Origin: Verrucomicrobiales bacterium
Lineage (GTDB): Bacteria; Verrucomicrobiota; Verrucomicrobiia; Verrucomicrobiales; DEV007
DNA: 62,592 nt
NCBI GenBank assembly: GCA_029233965.1
Contig: JARGOP010000015.1
Location: forward strand, 1 to 62,592
Direction of reading: 5' to 3'
This document shows positions 26,569 to 35,599 of the stretch, piece after piece (positions within the stretch are counted from its first letter, which is position 1; every line of letters starts with the position of its first letter). The notes under the pieces are model-generated. The model was not told the DNA's origin. It searched no databases and saw only the letters and a list, made by a program, of their open reading frames with translations. Made by a program: the position numbers and the translations under genes.

Positions 26569-27798
26569 TCAAGCACGCAGCCGTGCGGCAAAAGCCCCGT
26601 CGTGGCCGTCCCGCCAGGGGAGAGAGTTCACGGTCCCCTCCACGGTGAGGCCGGAGCGCTCGATGACCCGCTCGTTTTCCTCCTGATCGATGGAGCAGGT
26701 GCTGTAGATAATGCGTCCGCCCGGTTTGAGAAAACGGGTCACACTGTCGAGTAGTTTTTCCTGCAGTTCGGCCTGTCGTTCGAAGTCACCTTCCTGAAGC
26801 CTCCATCTTACATCCACCCGCCGGCGGATCACGCCGGAGTTGGAACAGGGGACGTCGAGGAGAATGGCATCAAACGGCTCCAGTTCAGAAGGCTCCGGTT
26901 TTTCATCGGTCCAGTCGATCTTCCGCAGGGTTGCGGAACCGGCCCCGAGACGCTCGAGGTTGCCGCGGGTGCGTTCGAGACGTTTTTCCGAGCTGTCGGC
27001 CACAGTGATCGATCCGGGATCGCCGGAGAGCGCGGCAAGATAGGCGGCTTTTCCACCCGGAGCGCCACAGGCGTCGAGGATGCGTTCGCCGGGCTTTGGA
27101 TCGAGAAGGCGGCAGGCCAGCGAGGTGCTGGGGTCCTGAACGTAGACGAGACCCGCATCGAGCCACTCGTGATTTGGCGCTCCTTCGAAGAGAAAGAAAT
27201 CGGGGTAGTCAGGGCCGACCAAAGAGGGCTCAGTCGCGGACCTGACCCTGTTGAGTGCCTCTTTGTCTGCGGCGAGAGTGTTGATGCGGGCGTAGTTGGA
27301 CGGAGGCTGGTTGTTCCACTCGCAGAGGGCGGTGGCTGCTTCTTTGCCATACTGCATCTCCCAGCGCTCGATGAGGAAGCCCGGGTGGGAGAATCGATCT
27401 TCGAGCGGCCAGGTCGGAATCGCGGCCTCGAATTCATCCCGCCGACGGAGGGCATTCCGGAGGATGGCGTTGACGAGGCCCCGTTCGTGCTTTCGGGCGA
27501 GATTTACGGTTTCGTTGACGGCCGCATGATCGGCGATTCCGGAGAGAAAGATCTGGAAGAGACCGATGCGGAGGAGGTTTTGGGTCTCCGATTTGATCTT
27601 TCCGCGTCGGAGCTGATCGATGATTTCGTCGATGAGAAAAAGGTTTCGGATCGTTCCGTAGAGGATCTCAACGGCGAGGGCCCGATCGGGTCCCGTGAGC
27701 TTGTAGTGCGAGGCGAGGTCGGCGAGAATATCCCCGGCATACGAGGAGGTGTTATCCCATTCAGTGAGGGCTTCGAGCGCGACGCGGCGTGAGGACAT
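26569..27798 (-). CDS. rsmB: 16S rRNA m5C967 methyltransferase
   Basis: This 409-residue RsmB/Sun protein has an N-terminal NusB-like domain (from MSSRRVALEAL) and a C-terminal SAM-dependent domain. SAM binding is seen in ILDACGAPGGKAAYLAAL. The catalytic cysteine motifs are DVPCSNSG and YSTCSIDQEENE. The frame extends 45 codons upstream without family similarity, so the ATG at 27798 is chosen. Codons around 27239-27254 contain a 16-nt word shared with the deoB tail. Housekeeping enzyme placed between a propeller gene and the phosphodiesterase-like gene. Confidence 0.93.
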   Translation of the reverse strand: MSSRRVALEALTEWDNTSSYAGDILADLASHYKLTGPDRALAVEILYGTIRNLFLIDEIIDQLRRGKIKSETQNLLRIGLFQIFLSGIADHAAVNETVNLARKHERGLVNAILRNALRRRDEFEAAIPTWPLEDRFSHPGFLIERWEMQYGKEAATALCEWNNQPPSNYARINTLAADKEALNRVRSATEPSLVGPDYPDFFLFEGAPNHEWLDAGLVYVQDPSTSLACRLLDPKPGERILDACGAPGGKAAYLAALSGDPGSITVADSSEKRLERTRGNLERLGAGSATLRKIDWTDEKPEPSELEPFDAILLDVPCSNSGVIRRRVDVRWRLQEGDFERQAELQEKLLDSVTRFLKPGGRIIYSTCSIDQEENERVIERSGLTVEGTVNSLPWRDGHDGAFAARLRA

Positions 27799-27841
27799 AA
27801 TGGAAGGGGGGGGCGAAAGACGCCCGTCTTTCGTTGCGGCT

Positions 27842-28813
27842 CTACGGGTGACTCGCCAGCTTGGCGCGGAGTGCTTTGGCGCGGTCCCCGTCGATGACGA
27901 GGGTGTTGGCGAGTGAGTTTCCGAAGGTGTCAAAGTCGTGGAAGGTCCAGACGACTTCTTTGTCGCGGGTGATCTCGATGATTTGCGGATTGTCAGGGCC
28001 GGCGTGGCAGTTTCCGATCATGAGATTTCCGTTCTCCCGTTCCTCAATCGTCGTGACCCAGGCGAGGGTGATGCCTTCGAGGTCATTCTGCTCCAGTTTC
28101 CAGACAATTTCTTTCTCCGGTGTCACTTCGAGAACGCTGTGTCCGTTCCCGGTCGTGATGAGATAATTGCCGTTCTCTGCCTTGATCGCCGAAAAACACT
28201 TTCCGCCAAACGCGTCGGGGCCATGGCCCTTTTTGGGTTCTTTGCCGAAGAGGGGAACCGGGAATTCCCAGATCGCTTTCCCGTCGGCATTATATTCCTT
28301 CACGGTTTGATCGGCTTCGTGCGCGACGAGATAGTGACCGTTTTCGAGGCGGTGGACCTGCCGGGTGTCGGAGTGGGCGCTGGGTGAAGACACCGCGAGC
28401 GGGAATTCCTTCACAATCGTTCCGTCCGCTTTGACCTCGAGGATCCGGCTCGACCCGGATTCAGCGATCATGGTGGTTCCGTCAGGAAATCGTTGGGCGG
28501 CGTGAATCTCGACTTTACTGAGTCCGTCGTCCCGGTTTTGAGTGATCGCGTCGTAAGACCAGACCGTGTTCTTCCCGAGATCGAATTCGACGACGAGCGG
28601 CCACCCGTCCTGTGTCAGGATCGTGTCGTCCGGAAGAAGATGCAGGATATGAACCTGCTTGATAGGGTGATGCCAGAGGACCTTGTTCTTGTCAGCAGGG
28701 TCAACGATTGCGACGCCTTTTCCGGCTTCCGCACCGATGATGAGCCTTTCCGGAGGAGCGGCCTGAAGGGGGGAGGTGAAAAGCAGCGGGAGGACAAAGA
28801 GAAAACGAATCAT
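27842..28813 (-). CDS. Secreted beta-propeller protein
   Basis: This 323-residue protein has a signal peptide (about 1-18). Repeated blade motifs end in Trp-rich strands such as KNKVLWHHPIKQ, KNTVWSYDAITQN, GKAIWEFPVPLF, KEIVWKLEQND and KEVVWTFHDFD, giving about six or seven blades. This PQQ/NHL-like propeller probably binds ligands or proteins in the periplasm. Its start overlaps the batE stop by 4 bases, so it is the last member of the first Bat operon. No catalytic residues are evident. Confidence 0.8.
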   Translation of the reverse strand: MIRFLFVLPLLFTSPLQAAPPERLIIGAEAGKGVAIVDPADKNKVLWHHPIKQVHILHLLPDDTILTQDGWPLVVEFDLGKNTVWSYDAITQNRDDGLSKVEIHAAQRFPDGTTMIAESGSSRILEVKADGTIVKEFPLAVSSPSAHSDTRQVHRLENGHYLVAHEADQTVKEYNADGKAIWEFPVPLFGKEPKKGHGPDAFGGKCFSAIKAENGNYLITTGNGHSVLEVTPEKEIVWKLEQNDLEGITLAWVTTIEERENGNLMIGNCHAGPDNPQIIEITRDKEVVWTFHDFDTFGNSLANTLVIDGDRAKALRAKLASHP

Positions 28814-29592
28814 GATTGGGGGGTGGGTACCGGCCAGACGGGTTCAATTTGTTCGGCACGGACCCAGCCCCGGAGTTGCCCCGGAATGTCAACGTAGCGC
28901 CACTGGCCTGATGCCTGGATGATGCGAACTTCGGAACCCGGTGGCAAGTCGATAACGGTCTTTGAGGCCGGGGCCGGAGCGGTAAGGGCTTTCGCCCCGG
29001 AGGCGATCACGGTGGCAAAGTTTTCCGGTGCAAGCTGTGTCTTCTCGTAGTGGTTCATTCTCAAGGCGACGTAGCCAAACATCCCGAGGATCACTCCGAG
29101 GACGACCATTCCGGAACGGTTTGGACGAAGCGAGGGGAGGGAGAATGCTGCGGCCACCGCGATCGCACCGGCCCAAAGCAGGATAGAACCAAGCCAGCGC
29201 CCTGTGCCTGAAGGGAGTGAACGCAGAAATCCGGCGAGGCCCGATTCGCCAAACTCAAGGAAGCCGATTTTGGTTTTCAAAAATTCGATATTCTGCGGGA
29301 TCTCCGGGGCCCTCGGTTCGATGATCTGTGCGCGACGAAACCACAGCATCGCCTCTCCCGGTTTCTCGAGCCGATACCGGGTTGTCCCCAGATTGAAAAA
29401 AAGATCGGCGGAAATGAGACCGTTATCGACGAGGCTTTGATACTTGAGCGCGGCCTGTTCGAGTTCGCCGCTCTCGAAGTCAGCATTGGCCGAAGTGAAG
29501 ACCTCGAGAGACTCCTGAGAAGATCCGGGAGTCAGAATGAGGGCGATCCCGATGACAATCAGCGGGAGCATGATGAACGTACGAGAGGTCAC
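28810..29592 (-). CDS. batE: BatE-like TPR/SH3 membrane protein
   Basis: This 260-residue protein has a signal peptide or anchor. A TPR unit (about 32-105: NADFESGELEQAALKYQSLV, then FFNLGTTRYRL) follows, with two transmembrane helices (about 133-150 and 160-178). A C-terminal SH3-like domain follows (LPPGSEVRIIQASGQWRYVD, GWVRAEQIEPV). This order matches BatE of the Bacteroides aerotolerance cluster, which is thought to work with BatA-D at the inner membrane. It overlaps batD and the following propeller by 4 bases each. Confidence 0.86.
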   Translation of the reverse strand: MTSRTFIMLPLIVIGIALILTPGSSQESLEVFTSANADFESGELEQAALKYQSLVDNGLISADLFFNLGTTRYRLEKPGEAMLWFRRAQIIEPRAPEIPQNIEFLKTKIGFLEFGESGLAGFLRSLPSGTGRWLGSILLWAGAIAVAAAFSLPSLRPNRSGMVVLGVILGMFGYVALRMNHYEKTQLAPENFATVIASGAKALTAPAPASKTVIDLPPGSEVRIIQASGQWRYVDIPGQLRGWVRAEQIEPVWPVPTPQS

Positions 29593-31325
29593 TTTTTGGC
29601 AAGCTTTTGAAGGGTGGGAACGATTTCGGCAACGTCGCGATCCGTGACCGGTCCGTCACTTTGGTTGGCTCCGCTGTAAAGAACAGTATCGCAGCGGTCG
29701 GTGATGCGATCAGCAATATCGAGCACAGGCGCAGGTGCGTCGGGATATTCATCCCGCCACAACATCAGGGATGTCGAAACGGCGTGGTAGAATTCTCGCT
29801 TCGGTGCTCCGGCTTTCGGAATGCGTTTGAGAGATTGCCGGAAGCTCAGGACGGGAAGGTGACCTTCGCGGTCGAATTCCCGCTGCTTCACCCGGCGAAT
29901 CACACCAAAGCCGAGAACGGTGAAGAAACCGATCGAGAAAACCGCCTGCACGAGATAGAATAGGGTCGAGTCGGATTTCAATGAAGCGGCGGAAATCCAG
30001 CGGGGCTGCGTTTTCCTGATGTGAAGGATGTCGTCGAACTGCGGGTTCGGGCGCGAGGCTTCGGGCACCCGGGTCAGTTCGCCGGAATCGGTGGGAAAAC
30101 GGATCGTGGCCGGAGCGCTGCTTCGCTCATCTGAACTCACCGTGATCGGAATTTCAGGGGTCTCCAGCGAGACGTACTTTTCCTGATCCGGGTCAAAGTA
30201 GGTGAGTTCGAAAGGAGGAATGGATTTCACTTTGGCCTCCGGAATGATGACTTGTGAGAACACAGTGCGACCGGCGGAGCTGCCGGAGTTCTCGCTCGCG
30301 GTCGCTTCGAAGGTTTTCGACGGCTCATAGCTTTTCCACAGACCGGTGGGAGGCACTTTGAAAACCGGAGCCCCGAGGGTTTCAAAATTGCCCGACCCGT
30401 CGACGACAAACTCCATTGAAATAGGATCGCCGATGCTGACCTCAGCCGTCGAGGCGGTCGCGGTCAGTTCGAAGATTCCGACACCGCCGTTGAAGCTGAC
30501 CGGAGCGCCGGGGGGCAGCGGCTTTACCGTGACGTTCACGGTATTGGTCGCCATTTCCCGCACTACGGTCCGGGAGAAGAATCCGCCGAATCCGAAGCTG
30601 GCACCCTGATTGTCTTTTACCCGGACGCCAAGGGTCGCGGGTCCGATGCGATGCTCTCCGGCTTTCAGCGCAAAGAGGTTTGAAGGCAGCGACGCCGATG
30701 TGTAGTAGGTATTCCCCAGATCCGCGCCGTCAGTCTGCACATCGCGGAAGGCTTTGATGATGAAACTTTCGTGCTCGAGCTGAGGCGGGAGAACATCCTG
30801 AATCGAGTTTCGTCCCTGCACATACAAACTCAACGTGAGCGGCACGATTTCATTCACGTAAAAAGTGTTCTTTGAAAGCTCAAACTTACCAAAGTAGGGC
30901 TTCGTCGCGTCGATGGTTTCATTCTGGTCCCTTTCGTAGATGGTGATTTCAAGCGGGTTCGTCGAATAGGTTTGAGTTCCGAGGACGACATTGAGCGACG
31001 GAATCGTGAAAGTCCCCGGGGTTTCCCCGCGAAAGCGGTAGAAGTGGGTCACCTCTATGGTTTGGGTTTGGTTGATGATCGAAATTTTCGAATTCTGACC
31101 GGAGTGGGAAATGTCGAGTCCCGGAACGCCAATCGTCTCAGGCACGGAGGCATCAACGCCGGTGACTTTGAGGATGAGCGTTCCCACTTCACCGATCGCG
31201 ACGCGACTGGACAGTGCATTCATAGAAACCCCGAAACCATCCGGGGGCTGTTGTCCCGATGAGGGCAATGCCGCGAGCGCGACAAAAAGGCCGATCAAAA
31301 AGGCTGCAGTGGAAAAGCGAGGCAT
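29589..31325 (-). CDS. batD: BatD-like protein
   Basis: This 578-residue BatD-family protein has a signal peptide (about 1-25) and a large periplasmic region of beta domains (for example EVGTLILKVTGVDASVPETI and PGTFTIPSLNVVLGTQTYS). A transmembrane helix follows near residues 450-475 and then a short cytoplasmic tail. Bat proteins are linked to oxygen tolerance and envelope stress; the mechanism is unclear. It follows the BatB-BatC fusion by 9 bases and overlaps batE by 4. It is longer than the second BatD copy at 60118. Confidence 0.87.
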   Translation of the reverse strand: MPRFSTAAFLIGLFVALAALPSSGQQPPDGFGVSMNALSSRVAIGEVGTLILKVTGVDASVPETIGVPGLDISHSGQNSKISIINQTQTIEVTHFYRFRGETPGTFTIPSLNVVLGTQTYSTNPLEITIYERDQNETIDATKPYFGKFELSKNTFYVNEIVPLTLSLYVQGRNSIQDVLPPQLEHESFIIKAFRDVQTDGADLGNTYYTSASLPSNLFALKAGEHRIGPATLGVRVKDNQGASFGFGGFFSRTVVREMATNTVNVTVKPLPPGAPVSFNGGVGIFELTATASTAEVSIGDPISMEFVVDGSGNFETLGAPVFKVPPTGLWKSYEPSKTFEATASENSGSSAGRTVFSQVIIPEAKVKSIPPFELTYFDPDQEKYVSLETPEIPITVSSDERSSAPATIRFPTDSGELTRVPEASRPNPQFDDILHIRKTQPRWISAASLKSDSTLFYLVQAVFSIGFFTVLGFGVIRRVKQREFDREGHLPVLSFRQSLKRIPKAGAPKREFYHAVSTSLMLWRDEYPDAPAPVLDIADRITDRCDTVLYSGANQSDGPVTDRDVAEIVPTLQKLAKK

Positions 31326-31334
31326 GGAGCGTGG

Positions 31335-33458
31335 TTACCAGTTCTTGTAGTTCTCTCCGCGCGAGGGGGCAAGGACAGGACGAACTTCGGTTTCGTCGGC
31401 GAGAGCTTCGAGAAGCTGTCTCGCTTCACTGGGAGCGTAGCCGGTCTCCGGATTCGTTTTCATTTCCTGCGGATTCATCTGGCGGGGGTCCTGAGGCTGG
31501 GACTGATTCGGGTTCGCCTCCAACTCCCCGTCACCCGGGGCTTCAGGCTGTTCCGGCTCCTGTCCTGCAGGCTGTTGAGGTTCTGAGGGTTCTCCGTCTT
31601 CGCCTTCCTTCTCTGAGGGATCTTCGGGCTTTTCCCCGTTTTCGCCATCGGATTCGGAGTCCGATTCATTTTCCTGAGGATCCTGCTCCGACTCGTTCTC
31701 CTGCTCGTCACCCTTGCCGTCTTCGTCCTGCGGTTCTTCGCCGGATTCCTCCTCCCCCGGATCTTCGTCCCCCTTCTCCTGCTCGTCGTTGTCTTCTTTC
31801 TCTTCTTCGTCCTTCTTGTCTTCCTGATCCTTTTTTTCCTCTTCCTCCTGTTCCTGCTGCTCCTGTTCCTGTTTTTCCTGTTCTTTCTTCAGCTCCTCAA
31901 TTCTCTTTGTGACGACTTCGATGTTGTGAGTCGTTTTCGGATTTTCAGGATTGAGTGAGAGAGCCGATTCGTAGTGCTCCAGTGCGCTTTCCCACTGGGC
32001 GAGGACTTCCCCGACCTGCGCGGGTGGTCCCTCGAGGTTTTGCAATTGATCCGGATTTGCCGACTGACCGAGTGCCTTCAACGCGGCTTCGCCCTGACGA
32101 AAGAGTGTGTTGCCGAGGTTGTAGTGAGCGTGTTCACGAAACGCATCTTTGGGTTCGATGAGAGCCCGGCCATACGCTTCGGCAGCGCGCTCGTAATCGC
32201 CTTTTCGAAAAGCGGCCGCTCCTATTGCGAGATTGAGACGGGAGACATCATCACTCGAGGGGCGATCAGCGAGGGCACCCTCGTAGGCCTGAATTGCTTC
32301 GTCGAACTCACGACGTTCGAAGGCTTCGTGTCCGGCGAAAAGTGCGTCCTCCCCGGAGGCTTGCGAAAAAAGGAGGAGGGCGGGAGCAAAGATCCAGGCG
32401 GAGTTTGAACTCAGTGTTCTGAGGCCGGTGGGGCGGGGGGCTCTGCTCCAGAGCGCGGGAGTGAGGTGAGCGAGGATGAGACATATCACCGCAAAACTCA
32501 GTGGCCACATGAATCGTTCGATGGGGCGGAGCTGCGAATCGCTTTGCTCGCGGGAGCTTGCGATTCCGTTCTGGATCTGCTGCACGACACGGCTGAGTGA
32601 GGTGGCGCCGTCGAGGTGAACGTAGAGTCCGCCACCGGAGGCGACCCGCTGAAGCACTTCAGGATCGAGACGGCTGCGAACGACCTGCCCGGCTTCGTCC
32701 TTGATGAAAACCCCGGGGACCGGGTTGCCGCGATCATCCAGTTCCGGAATGATCGCCCCATCGTTGGTACCGACTCCGACCGAGATAATAGTGAGAGACG
32801 CTTCGCGGGCCTTTTCTTTAACATCCTCCACTTCTTTGCTGCCCTCGAGTGCTTCCCCGTCGGAGAAAATAACGAGAGCGCTCTGATCGACTTCAGCTTC
32901 TTCGATTGTCTCCAGAGCAAGATCGATCGCCGCGGCAATATTGGTTCCCCCGCGGGGAATAATTTCCGTATCGAGCTGGACGATGGCTTCGCGGATCGCT
33001 TCGTGATCCACGGTGAGCGGGGCTTGCAGAAAGGGGCGTCCCGCAAAAGCGATGAGACCGATACGATCTTCGGGAAGTGAATTGACGATGTCCGTCGCCG
33101 CAAGCTTCGCACGCGAAAGGCGTGAGGGGCGGAGATCATTCGCAAGCATGCTCCGCGAGGTGTCGATCGCGAGAAAGAGATTTCGGGCCTGAATCTCGGA
33201 CGCGACTTCATCAAACCCGAGTTGCGGCCGGGCCAGGGCGGTGAAGGTTGCGGCAAGAGCGAGGCATTGCAGGGTGAAAACGGCCCAGCGTTGAACCTGG
33301 CTTCCACTGCTGACGAGTTGTCTTTGCAGCCTCGGGGAGACCAGTCCGGGGAGCTTGCGGCGTCGCGACGAAGCGGCCCTGATTCGCAGGGCGAGCAGCG
33401 GGATGAGGACGAGCAAACCCCAAAACCAAAGCGGGCTGTGAAAGGTTAGATTGCTCAT
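31335..33458 (-). CDS. BatB-BatC fusion: VWA domain, TPR and acidic tail
   Basis: This 707-residue protein fuses two normally separate Bat subunits. The N-terminal half is BatB: two N-terminal membrane helices and a von Willebrand A domain with intact MIDAS (DTSRSM at about 95-100, GGTN, then FSDGE), and a helix near 330. The second half is BatC: TPR units (about 365-515). An extraordinarily acidic Glu/Asp/Gln stretch (521-650) then precedes the usual BatC end, GYAPSEARQLLEALAD. It overlaps batA by 4 bases. The acidic region is low complexity and probably disordered. Confidence 0.88.
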   Translation of the reverse strand: MSNLTFHSPLWFWGLLVLIPLLALRIRAASSRRRKLPGLVSPRLQRQLVSSGSQVQRWAVFTLQCLALAATFTALARPQLGFDEVASEIQARNLFLAIDTSRSMLANDLRPSRLSRAKLAATDIVNSLPEDRIGLIAFAGRPFLQAPLTVDHEAIREAIVQLDTEIIPRGGTNIAAAIDLALETIEEAEVDQSALVIFSDGEALEGSKEVEDVKEKAREASLTIISVGVGTNDGAIIPELDDRGNPVPGVFIKDEAGQVVRSRLDPEVLQRVASGGGLYVHLDGATSLSRVVQQIQNGIASSREQSDSQLRPIERFMWPLSFAVICLILAHLTPALWSRAPRPTGLRTLSSNSAWIFAPALLLFSQASGEDALFAGHEAFERREFDEAIQAYEGALADRPSSDDVSRLNLAIGAAAFRKGDYERAAEAYGRALIEPKDAFREHAHYNLGNTLFRQGEAALKALGQSANPDQLQNLEGPPAQVGEVLAQWESALEHYESALSLNPENPKTTHNIEVVTKRIEELKKEQEKQEQEQQEQEEEEKKDQEDKKDEEEKEDNDEQEKGDEDPGEEESGEEPQDEDGKGDEQENESEQDPQENESDSESDGENGEKPEDPSEKEGEDGEPSEPQQPAGQEPEQPEAPGDGELEANPNQSQPQDPRQMNPQEMKTNPETGYAPSEARQLLEALADETEVRPVLAPSRGENYKNW
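31481..31898 (-). repeat. Acidic low-complexity coding region of BatB-BatC
   Basis: About 140 codons of almost unbroken Glu, Asp, Gln, Lys, Ser and Pro encode residues about 521-660 of the fusion. On the plus strand this appears as CTTC/TCCTCC-rich tracts. It is translated in frame, so it is a disordered linker rather than noncoding repeat. Confidence 0.8.
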
Positions 33459-34465
33459 GGGTATCTACGCCAGAAGGTCTCGTCTCCAACCAGGGTTATC
33501 AATCCGAAAAAGACACCGGCCATCGCGAACCAGTGGAAAAATTCATCGGCTTCAACGCGGGTCGTGCGGAGGACCTCCGTTTTCTCCATTTCGTCGATCA
33601 ATTCGAAAATGCGCTCCAGCCCGGAAGTGTCCTGGGCGCGGAAGTATTCCCCGTCCGCAATCGCCGCGATTTCCTGAAGCGTCTTTTCATCAAATTCCTG
33701 ACGAAGCCGCTGCGGTCCCACCGGCGTCTGCACGACATAGTCTCCATAGGTGCCGACCGCGATGGTGTAGACCTTGATGCCCAGCGTTTTCGCGAGTTTG
33801 GCCGCCTCGACCGGAGCGAGCTTGCCGGCATTGTTGACCCCGTCCGTGAGGAGGACGATCACCTTACTTTTCGAGGGGCGCTTGTCGAGCCGCTTTGCAG
33901 CAGCGGCAATGGCGGATCCGATTGCGGTGCCGTCTTCAACAAGACCGATCCGGACCCGGCCCAGTCCCTGCTCCCCTTCCAGCCACGATTTTGACAGTGT
34001 CAGGGGGCTGGCAAGGTAGGGTCGGCCGGCGAAGGCGAGAATTCCGATTCGGTCATTGTCGCGCCTTTTGATGAAATCGCGGGTGACCTTTTTTGCCGCC
34101 TGGAGCCGGTTCGCGCGGTTGCCTTCGATCCTGAAGTCTTCGACCTGCATGGAACGGGAGACATCAATCGCGAGGATCAGTTCAACACCGCTTTCAGAGA
34201 CCTGCTCTGATCGATTGATCCATTGCGGGCGTGAGAGAGCGAGGATCAGGCAGGTCAGGGCGAGAAAAAGGCTCGCCAGGCGAAACCCTCCGCTTCGTCC
34301 TTTCGCAACGGGTCCGAGGCGTTTGAAAATGTGCAGGGAGGAAAAGGTAACGGCGTGCTGATTTCCGGAACGGCTCCGGAGGAGCGCGAGAAGCGGAATG
34401 AGGGCCAACAACCCGAGCACCCACGGGTGGGCAAGTGAGAAGGTGGTTTCAGCGGGAAGATTCAT
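33455..34465 (-). CDS. batA: BatA-like VWA membrane protein
   Basis: This 336-residue BatA protein has two N-terminal membrane helices and a VWA domain with intact MIDAS residues (AIDVSRSM near 95-102, DGTAIG, and LTDGVNNAG). A C-terminal transmembrane helix (about 310-330) follows. VWA/MIDAS domains bind metal and protein partners. It leads the first Bat operon, 81 bases after fabH, but no moxR or DUF58 gene precedes it. The stop overlaps the next start (ATGA). Confidence 0.9.
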   Translation of the reverse strand: MNLPAETTFSLAHPWVLGLLALIPLLALLRSRSGNQHAVTFSSLHIFKRLGPVAKGRSGGFRLASLFLALTCLILALSRPQWINRSEQVSESGVELILAIDVSRSMQVEDFRIEGNRANRLQAAKKVTRDFIKRRDNDRIGILAFAGRPYLASPLTLSKSWLEGEQGLGRVRIGLVEDGTAIGSAIAAAAKRLDKRPSKSKVIVLLTDGVNNAGKLAPVEAAKLAKTLGIKVYTIAVGTYGDYVVQTPVGPQRLRQEFDEKTLQEIAAIADGEYFRAQDTSGLERIFELIDEMEKTEVLRTTRVEADEFFHWFAMAGVFFGLITLVGDETFWRRYP

Positions 34466-34546
34466 GACGCTGCGGTCGCTCCAACGTTTCGGTTTGTCCC
34501 GTTGCAGGGAAGTTTGACACCGTAAACGTGCAATCGCTCGATGCCA

Positions 34547-35563
34547 CTACCATTCGATGACCGCACTCGCCCAGGTCAGGCCGGCTCCGAAGGCGACGAG
34601 AAGGATCTTGTCACCCCGTTCGATGCGACCTTCGCGATGCGCTTCATCAAGAGCGATCGCAACGGCAGCGGCCGAAGTGTTGCCGTATTTATCGAGATTG
34701 ATGAAGACGTCGTCCCGGTTGATTTCGAGGCGCTCAACGATCGCATCGATAATGCGAAGGTTGGCCTGGTGGGGAATAAGGAGTTTGATGTCTTTCGCGG
34801 TGAGTCCGGCGGCAGTGATGCCGTCGAGGCTCGCTTTCTTCATCGCATTGACCGCGTGCTTGAAGACTTCGCGTCCCTGCATCGCGAGAGTCGCCATCTT
34901 CCGGGGCGCATTCTCCACTGTGATGGGGCAGGCGGATCCGCCTCCGGGAATATTCAACAACTCGGCTTGTGCCCCGTCCGTTCCGAGTTGGGAAGAGAGG
35001 ACGCGGCCTCCACCGTTTTCCGAAGGAACAATCACCGCGGCACCGGCACCGTCGCCGAAAAGGACGCAGGTGTTGCGGTCCGTCCAGTCGACAAAAGCAC
35101 TGAGCTTCTCCGCGCCGATGATCAGCGCGTTCTTGAAAGCGCCTGCGCCAACGCTGTGACGGGCAATTTCGAGCGCATAGAGGAATCCGGAGCAGGCTGC
35201 GGAAACGTCGAAAGCAACCGCTCCGTAGGCTCCGATCTTCTGCTGAACGTAGCAGGCCGTAGCGGGAGTGAGGGTATCGGGAGTGATCGTGGCGACAATG
35301 ATGAGATCGACCTCGGAGGCGGGAATGCCCGCCTGCTCCAGCGCTTTGAGCCCGGCCTTGCTTGCGAGGTCGCTGGTATTTTCGTCCTCCGCTGCAATGC
35401 GCCGGGCGCGGATGCCGGTGCGGGAGGTGATCCACTCGTCGGAGGTGTCGACGGATTTCTCCAGTTCCTCATTTGTCATGATCCGCTCAGGGAGATAGCT
35501 ACCCGTCCCGGCGATGCGAACCGGGGTGATCGTTTGACCGGGCTGTGGAGCGGATGATGTCAT
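34547..35563 (-). CDS. fabH: 3-oxoacyl-ACP synthase III
   Basis: This 338-residue FabH condenses acetyl-CoA with malonyl-ACP to start fatty acid synthesis. The catalytic triad is clear: Cys124 (SAACSGF), His265 (PHQANLR) and Asn295 (GNTSAAA). TGSYLPERIMTNEELE at the N-terminus and SRTGIRARRIA are family hallmarks. It follows plsX by 36 bases in the widely conserved rpmF-plsX-fabH order. Confidence 0.96.
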   Translation of the reverse strand: MTSSAPQPGQTITPVRIAGTGSYLPERIMTNEELEKSVDTSDEWITSRTGIRARRIAAEDENTSDLASKAGLKALEQAGIPASEVDLIIVATITPDTLTPATACYVQQKIGAYGAVAFDVSAACSGFLYALEIARHSVGAGAFKNALIIGAEKLSAFVDWTDRNTCVLFGDGAGAAVIVPSENGGGRVLSSQLGTDGAQAELLNIPGGGSACPITVENAPRKMATLAMQGREVFKHAVNAMKKASLDGITAAGLTAKDIKLLIPHQANLRIIDAIVERLEINRDDVFINLDKYGNTSAAAVAIALDEAHREGRIERGDKILLVAFGAGLTWASAVIEW

Positions 35564-35599
35564 AAGCGGTAATTCAGAGCCGTTTTGAAGAGGGCACTG

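Noticed and set aside
34541-35557. 338-residue plus-strand frame inside fabH
   Set aside because: FabH carries the full Cys-His-Asn triad on the other strand.
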